From NCBI GenBank assembly GCA_025356095.1, contig JANXUR010000021.1:1-61306 (forward strand): a stretch of 61,306 bases of DNA, in the 5' to 3' direction. Of the stretch, positions 58,754-61,306 are shown piece after piece. Within the stretch, counting starts at the first letter, position 1; the number at the start of each line of letters is the position of its first letter. This DNA is from Acidobacteriaceae bacterium. Lineage in GTDB: Bacteria; Acidobacteriota; Terriglobia; Terriglobales; Acidobacteriaceae. The notes under the pieces are model-generated. The model did no database searches. It was not told where the DNA came from and saw nothing but the letters and a program-made list of their open reading frames with translations. The translations under genes and the position numbers were made by a program.

Positions 58754-59107
58754 ATGACCAAGGCCGATTTAATCGAAGAAGTTTCCCGCCTCGCCGAACT
58801 CACGCGCAAGGACTCGGAAGTCATCGTCGAAACTATTTTTGATAGCGTTGTTCGCTCACTTCGTTTGGGCGAAAAGATTGAAATCAGAGGCTTTGGCAGT
58901 TTTCGCACCCGCCAGCGAAAACCCAGAGTCGGCCGCAATCCCAAAACCGGAGATCGCGTCGAGGTGCCCGCTAAGCGGATTCCTTTTTTCAAGCCCAGCA
59001 AAGAGCTTAAGGATCTGGTGAACGGCGAAGCTGTGGCCGCAGCTGCTGCTGCAGCCGCCGTTGCAGCCGCCGCCCCGGCTCCTGTTGCCGAACCGCCGCA
59101 GGCGTAA
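58754..59107 (+). CDS. hup: HU/IHF-like DNA-binding protein with Ala/Pro tail
   Basis: A histone-like DNA-bending protein of the nucleoid. 'TKADLIEEVSRLAELTRKDSEVIVETIFDSVVRSLRLGEKIEIRGFGSFRTRQRKPRVGRNPKTGDRVEVPAKRIPFFKPSKELKDLVN' is a complete HU/IHF domain with the intercalating RNPKTG arm tip. The last 27 residues are an Ala-rich tail with Pro and Glu ('AAAAPAPVAEPPQA'), unlike the Lys/Ala tails of actinobacterial HU. Two ATGs lie at 58748 and 58754; GGAG is nine bases from the second. Confidence 0.95.
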   Translation: MTKADLIEEVSRLAELTRKDSEVIVETIFDSVVRSLRLGEKIEIRGFGSFRTRQRKPRVGRNPKTGDRVEVPAKRIPFFKPSKELKDLVNGEAVAAAAAAAAVAAAAPAPVAEPPQA

Positions 59108-59142
59108 GCGGCCAAGCAGTAATTCGCAAGCGATCGCAGAAA

Positions 59143-59176
59143 AAAGAGCGCCTACCCAGAAGGGTCGGCGCTCTTT
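59143..59176 (+). terminator. Terminator of the HU gene
   Basis: AGAGCGCC pairs with GGCGCTCT, and ACCC with GGGT inside it, followed by TTGCTTTTTGG. It stands about 35 bases after the HU stop and also separates HU from the convergent protease gene. Confidence 0.85.
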
Positions 59177-59218
59177 GCTTTTTGGATCAAACTACTCAAA
59201 TCAAACTACGCGCACACG

Positions 59219-61306
59219 CTAGTTCACCATCAAAGCGAAGGTTACCGTGTGAGAAGTCGTGCCCGAGGTTCCCGTAGCCGTGATGGTGTAGGGGCCTTTC
59301 GGCGTGCCGAGCGAACCGCCGCCACTGGAGGAACCACCGCCACAGGCGGGAAGAATCAGCAGCAGCAAGAGCCCCAGCATGCCAGTCAGCACCAGTAGAG
59401 CGCGGCGACGGCGGCGCCCGCCCACGCCCAGCAGGAACATACCCGCCAAGCCAAGCCCCCCGCCAAATGTGCTGGCAAAGTAAACACCCGAGTTGGAGCG
59501 TTCACTGGGTGTGAGCGACGCACTTGCAGCCGTGGTGGTGATGGTTAGGGTGGAGTTGCCGGTACCGCCGGTAACCGCTGGCGCTGTGCACGAGATCAAA
59601 CTCGTCCCCAGGTCAGGCGAACCGATGCAGGAGAAGGTCACGGTGCCCGTAAAACCGCTCACCGGTGCCACTGTGATCGTGCTACTGGTTGAGCCGCCCG
59701 CCGTTACCGATCCACTTGTCGGGCTGTTCGTGAGGGTAAAGGTCGGCGCAGCCGTGATGGTAGCGTTCGCTGCGGCGGAAACACTGGCGCCGAAGCTGGC
59801 GTCACCTGAGTAGCTGGCAGTAACGGCGTGAGTGCCCACCGCGAACGAACTGGTACCCACCAGCACATTGCCGGTACTGTTCAGCGCCTGCGTGGTCACA
59901 GTGGCACCGTTATCGAACACCGTCAGGCTGCCGGTCGGCACACCTGCACCGGATCCGCCGCCTACCGCCACGTTGAAGTACACCACTGACCCCACCGGGC
60001 CCGAACTAAACGGGATCAGGAAGCCCTTCATATCCACCGTCTGCAGAATCAGGCTGACGCCACTGGTTTCTGGCGTCACCGTTACCGGCACTGGCGTCGA
60101 ATCGCTGGCGCCAAATGTGGAGTCGCCCGCGTAATGCGCCACAATGCTGTTGGTGCCGCCGGGCAACAGGCTTGTGTTAATAGACATTGTGCCGCCAGAC
60201 AAGGGGAAGCCATCTACGCCCTGCACAACCTGACCACTGGAAAGCAGCGAGATGTCACCAGTAGGTGTACCAGCACCCCCCGTGGGCACCACGGTCACCA
60301 GCACCGGTACCGACGTCCCGTGAACCACATTCACCGCAGTGCCGCCATTCAGGCTCAGGGTAGTCGTGGTGGGCGTGTAGGTAACGCTGCTCCACTGATT
60401 CACTAAATTGGTAACGTTCACCGAACCAAGGCCAGTGGCCTCGTCATAAGCCACGCCCGCGTTATACACGCCAGCCGGCATGCTGCCCGGGACTGCGTTT
60501 GTACCCACGGTAGTGTCTAGAAAGACGCAGGTGCTGCCCGGCCCGGCCGAGGTGCTGGAGCCGTTGCAGTTGGCGTAGGTCTCACTGGCTGCGAGTTTGT
60601 AGAGCGTGTAGTTGGCCAAGCCAACGCGGCCACCCTGCTTCTGCACTACCAGTGCCATGATGCCGGCAAACGACGGAGTGGAGGCCGAGGTGCCACCAAT
60701 TCCGGCGAAGCCGACGTTGCCTTGAGCATCCGGGACGCACGAACCGGTAATGCAAATCAGATAAGGATCATGCCCTGCCGCGCTGAGGGAAACATCCGGC
60801 AAAGTGCGGAAGTTCGCCGAAGGGATGCCGGCGACACCAGACTGCCATGCTGGTTTGGTAAAGACGCTACTAGCGCCGCCGCTGCTGGCAAAAAGGTTGG
60901 CATTGTTGCCGCAGGCTGCCGTTGAGCAGCTTTCGTTCCACACATCTTCGGGGATGTACGAGATGGCCGAAGAGAGGGTCGAGGGATCGTTCGCGGCGTT
61001 CCAGTACTTGGCGTCATTGCCGTTTTCGGTAAACATCGTGCCGCCCACAGCGGTGTTAAACGGGGTGGAGGCTAGAATATTCACGGAATTGGTGCTCTGT
61101 GCCAGGCTGCTGCTGGGGTTATCGCAACCGGCTGCCCCGCTGTCGCCGGTGGAAACAAAATAGCTGATACCCTGCGCTGCTGCCTGCTCGGCGTTGGCTG
61201 CAGTGGCATTAATCTGCGAATTACTCGCGAAAGCTTCACAGGTTCCAAAGCTTTCGGTCATGATGTCGGCAAGGTTGTTGTTGATGATGTAGAACTCGCT
61301 CAGATC
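59219..61306 (-). CDS. S53 (sedolisin/kumamolisin-type) protease with Ig-like repeats, N terminus cut by the window edge
   Basis: The frame is open to the right edge; upstream of the first in-window ATG it reads 'DLSEFYIINNNLADI', which is still S53 sequence. So the pro-domain and the catalytic Glu/Asp part lie outside. Visible motifs are 'SFGTCEAFASNSQ', 'GISYFVSTGDSGAAGCD' (oxyanion Asp region) and the catalytic 'AGIGGTSASTPSFAGIMALVVQ'. The calcium-site 'YDEATGLGSVNVTNLVNQW' follows. Then come two Ig-like bacterial repeats (about 100 residues each, 'VPTGDISLLSSGQVVQG', 'VPTGSLTVFDNGATV') and a further Ser/Thr-rich beta domain. Near the C terminus a hydrophobic segment is flanked by Arg ('GGRRRRRALLVLTGMLGLLLLLILPACGGG'). 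It is an acid-type secreted protease by family; cell-surface anchoring is likely. Confidence 0.93.
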   Translation of the reverse strand, partial: DLSEFYIINNNLADIMTESFGTCEAFASNSQINATAANAEQAAAQGISYFVSTGDSGAAGCDNPSSSLAQSTNSVNILASTPFNTAVGGTMFTENGNDAKYWNAANDPSTLSSAISYIPEDVWNESCSTAACGNNANLFASSGGASSVFTKPAWQSGVAGIPSANFRTLPDVSLSAAGHDPYLICITGSCVPDAQGNVGFAGIGGTSASTPSFAGIMALVVQKQGGRVGLANYTLYKLAASETYANCNGSSTSAGPGSTCVFLDTTVGTNAVPGSMPAGVYNAGVAYDEATGLGSVNVTNLVNQWSSVTYTPTTTTLSLNGGTAVNVVHGTSVPVLVTVVPTGGAGTPTGDISLLSSGQVVQGVDGFPLSGGTMSINTSLLPGGTNSIVAHYAGDSTFGASDSTPVPVTVTPETSGVSLILQTVDMKGFLIPFSSGPVGSVVYFNVAVGGGSGAGVPTGSLTVFDNGATVTTQALNSTGNVLVGTSSFAVGTHAVTASYSGDASFGASVSAAANATITAAPTFTLTNSPTSGSVTAGGSTSSTITVAPVSGFTGTVTFSCIGSPDLGTSLISCTAPAVTGGTGNSTLTITTTAASASLTPSERSNSGVYFASTFGGGLGLAGMFLLGVGGRRRRRALLVLTGMLGLLLLLILPACGGGSSSGGGSLGTPKGPYTITATGTSGTTSHTVTFALMVN

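Noticed and set aside
59493-60134. Plus-strand frames opposite the S53 protease
   Set aside because: They mirror the Gly/Thr/Val-rich Ig-like repeats of the minus-strand gene and have no independent support.

Overview
The window looks like a chromosome segment of a soil-type Acidobacteriota bacterium (Terriglobia-like). This is inferred from gene content: a very large TonB-dependent receptor with an N-terminal carboxypeptidase-regulatory domain, CRTAC1 (FG-GAP/ASPIC-UnbV) and TPR lipoprotein-like partners, an S53 protease with Ig-like repeats, a DUF3106 protein next to an ECF sigma/anti-sigma pair, and REP-like hairpins built on GGCTAAAGCC. No rRNA, CRISPR array or prophage was seen. One tRNA (Val, CAC) is present.

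Layout. 0.3-2.1 kb: msrB bracketed by two REP-like elements, a GNAT acetyltransferase and a hypothetical gene. 2.2-8.3 kb: a nearly complete coenzyme F420 pathway (cofG-cofD-cofC-cofE, a repeat-rich gap, then cofH-npdG), mostly coupled by ATGA overlaps. 8.5-15.7 kb: an MFS exporter, membrane and secreted hypothetical proteins, a 46-residue exported peptide missed by ordinary ORF cut-offs, an XRE regulator, an OsmC protein and a geranylgeranyl-reductase-type flavoprotein. 15.9-22.9 kb: a TonB-like energy transducer, a second MFS protein, an M28 peptidase, a redoxin, a hydrolase remnant and mutY. 22.9-24.1 kb: the decayed remains of an IS481-family element with recognisable ends. 24.2-25.3 kb: a small coiled-coil protein and the septal lipoprotein RlpA.

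25.3-29.7 kb is an assimilatory sulfate-reduction operon on the minus strand: sulfite reductase, precorrin-2 dehydrogenase and a CobA-CysH fusion. The genes overlap by 4 bp, so siroheme cofactor synthesis, APS/PAPS reduction and sulfite reduction are made together. Its leader holds a 19-codon cysteine-containing ORF, a hairpin over the leader's end, a perfect 12-bp terminator hairpin and a 14-bp tandem repeat. I read this as a probable cysteine-responsive transcription attenuator, the most interesting find here.

30.0-41.2 kb: a HIT protein, a receiver-like protein, tRNA-Val, an ECF sigma/anti-sigma pair, a DUF3106 protein, a second M28 peptidase, proline dehydrogenase, thioredoxin reductase, a SpoIIE/PP2C phosphatase and a heptad-rich protein. 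41.4-55.9 kb: an envelope cluster of TPR, CRTAC1, TonB-dependent receptor and TPR genes followed by three sulfatase-fold/TPR fusions that all carry Thr where classical sulfatases carry the formylglycine Cys/Ser. 56.1-61.3 kb: a DUF1624 membrane acyltransferase-like protein, PgeF with a repeat-bearing insertion, an HU/IHF-like protein and an S53 protease cut by the right edge. Short tandem repeats of 9-15 bp recur throughout, mainly between genes.
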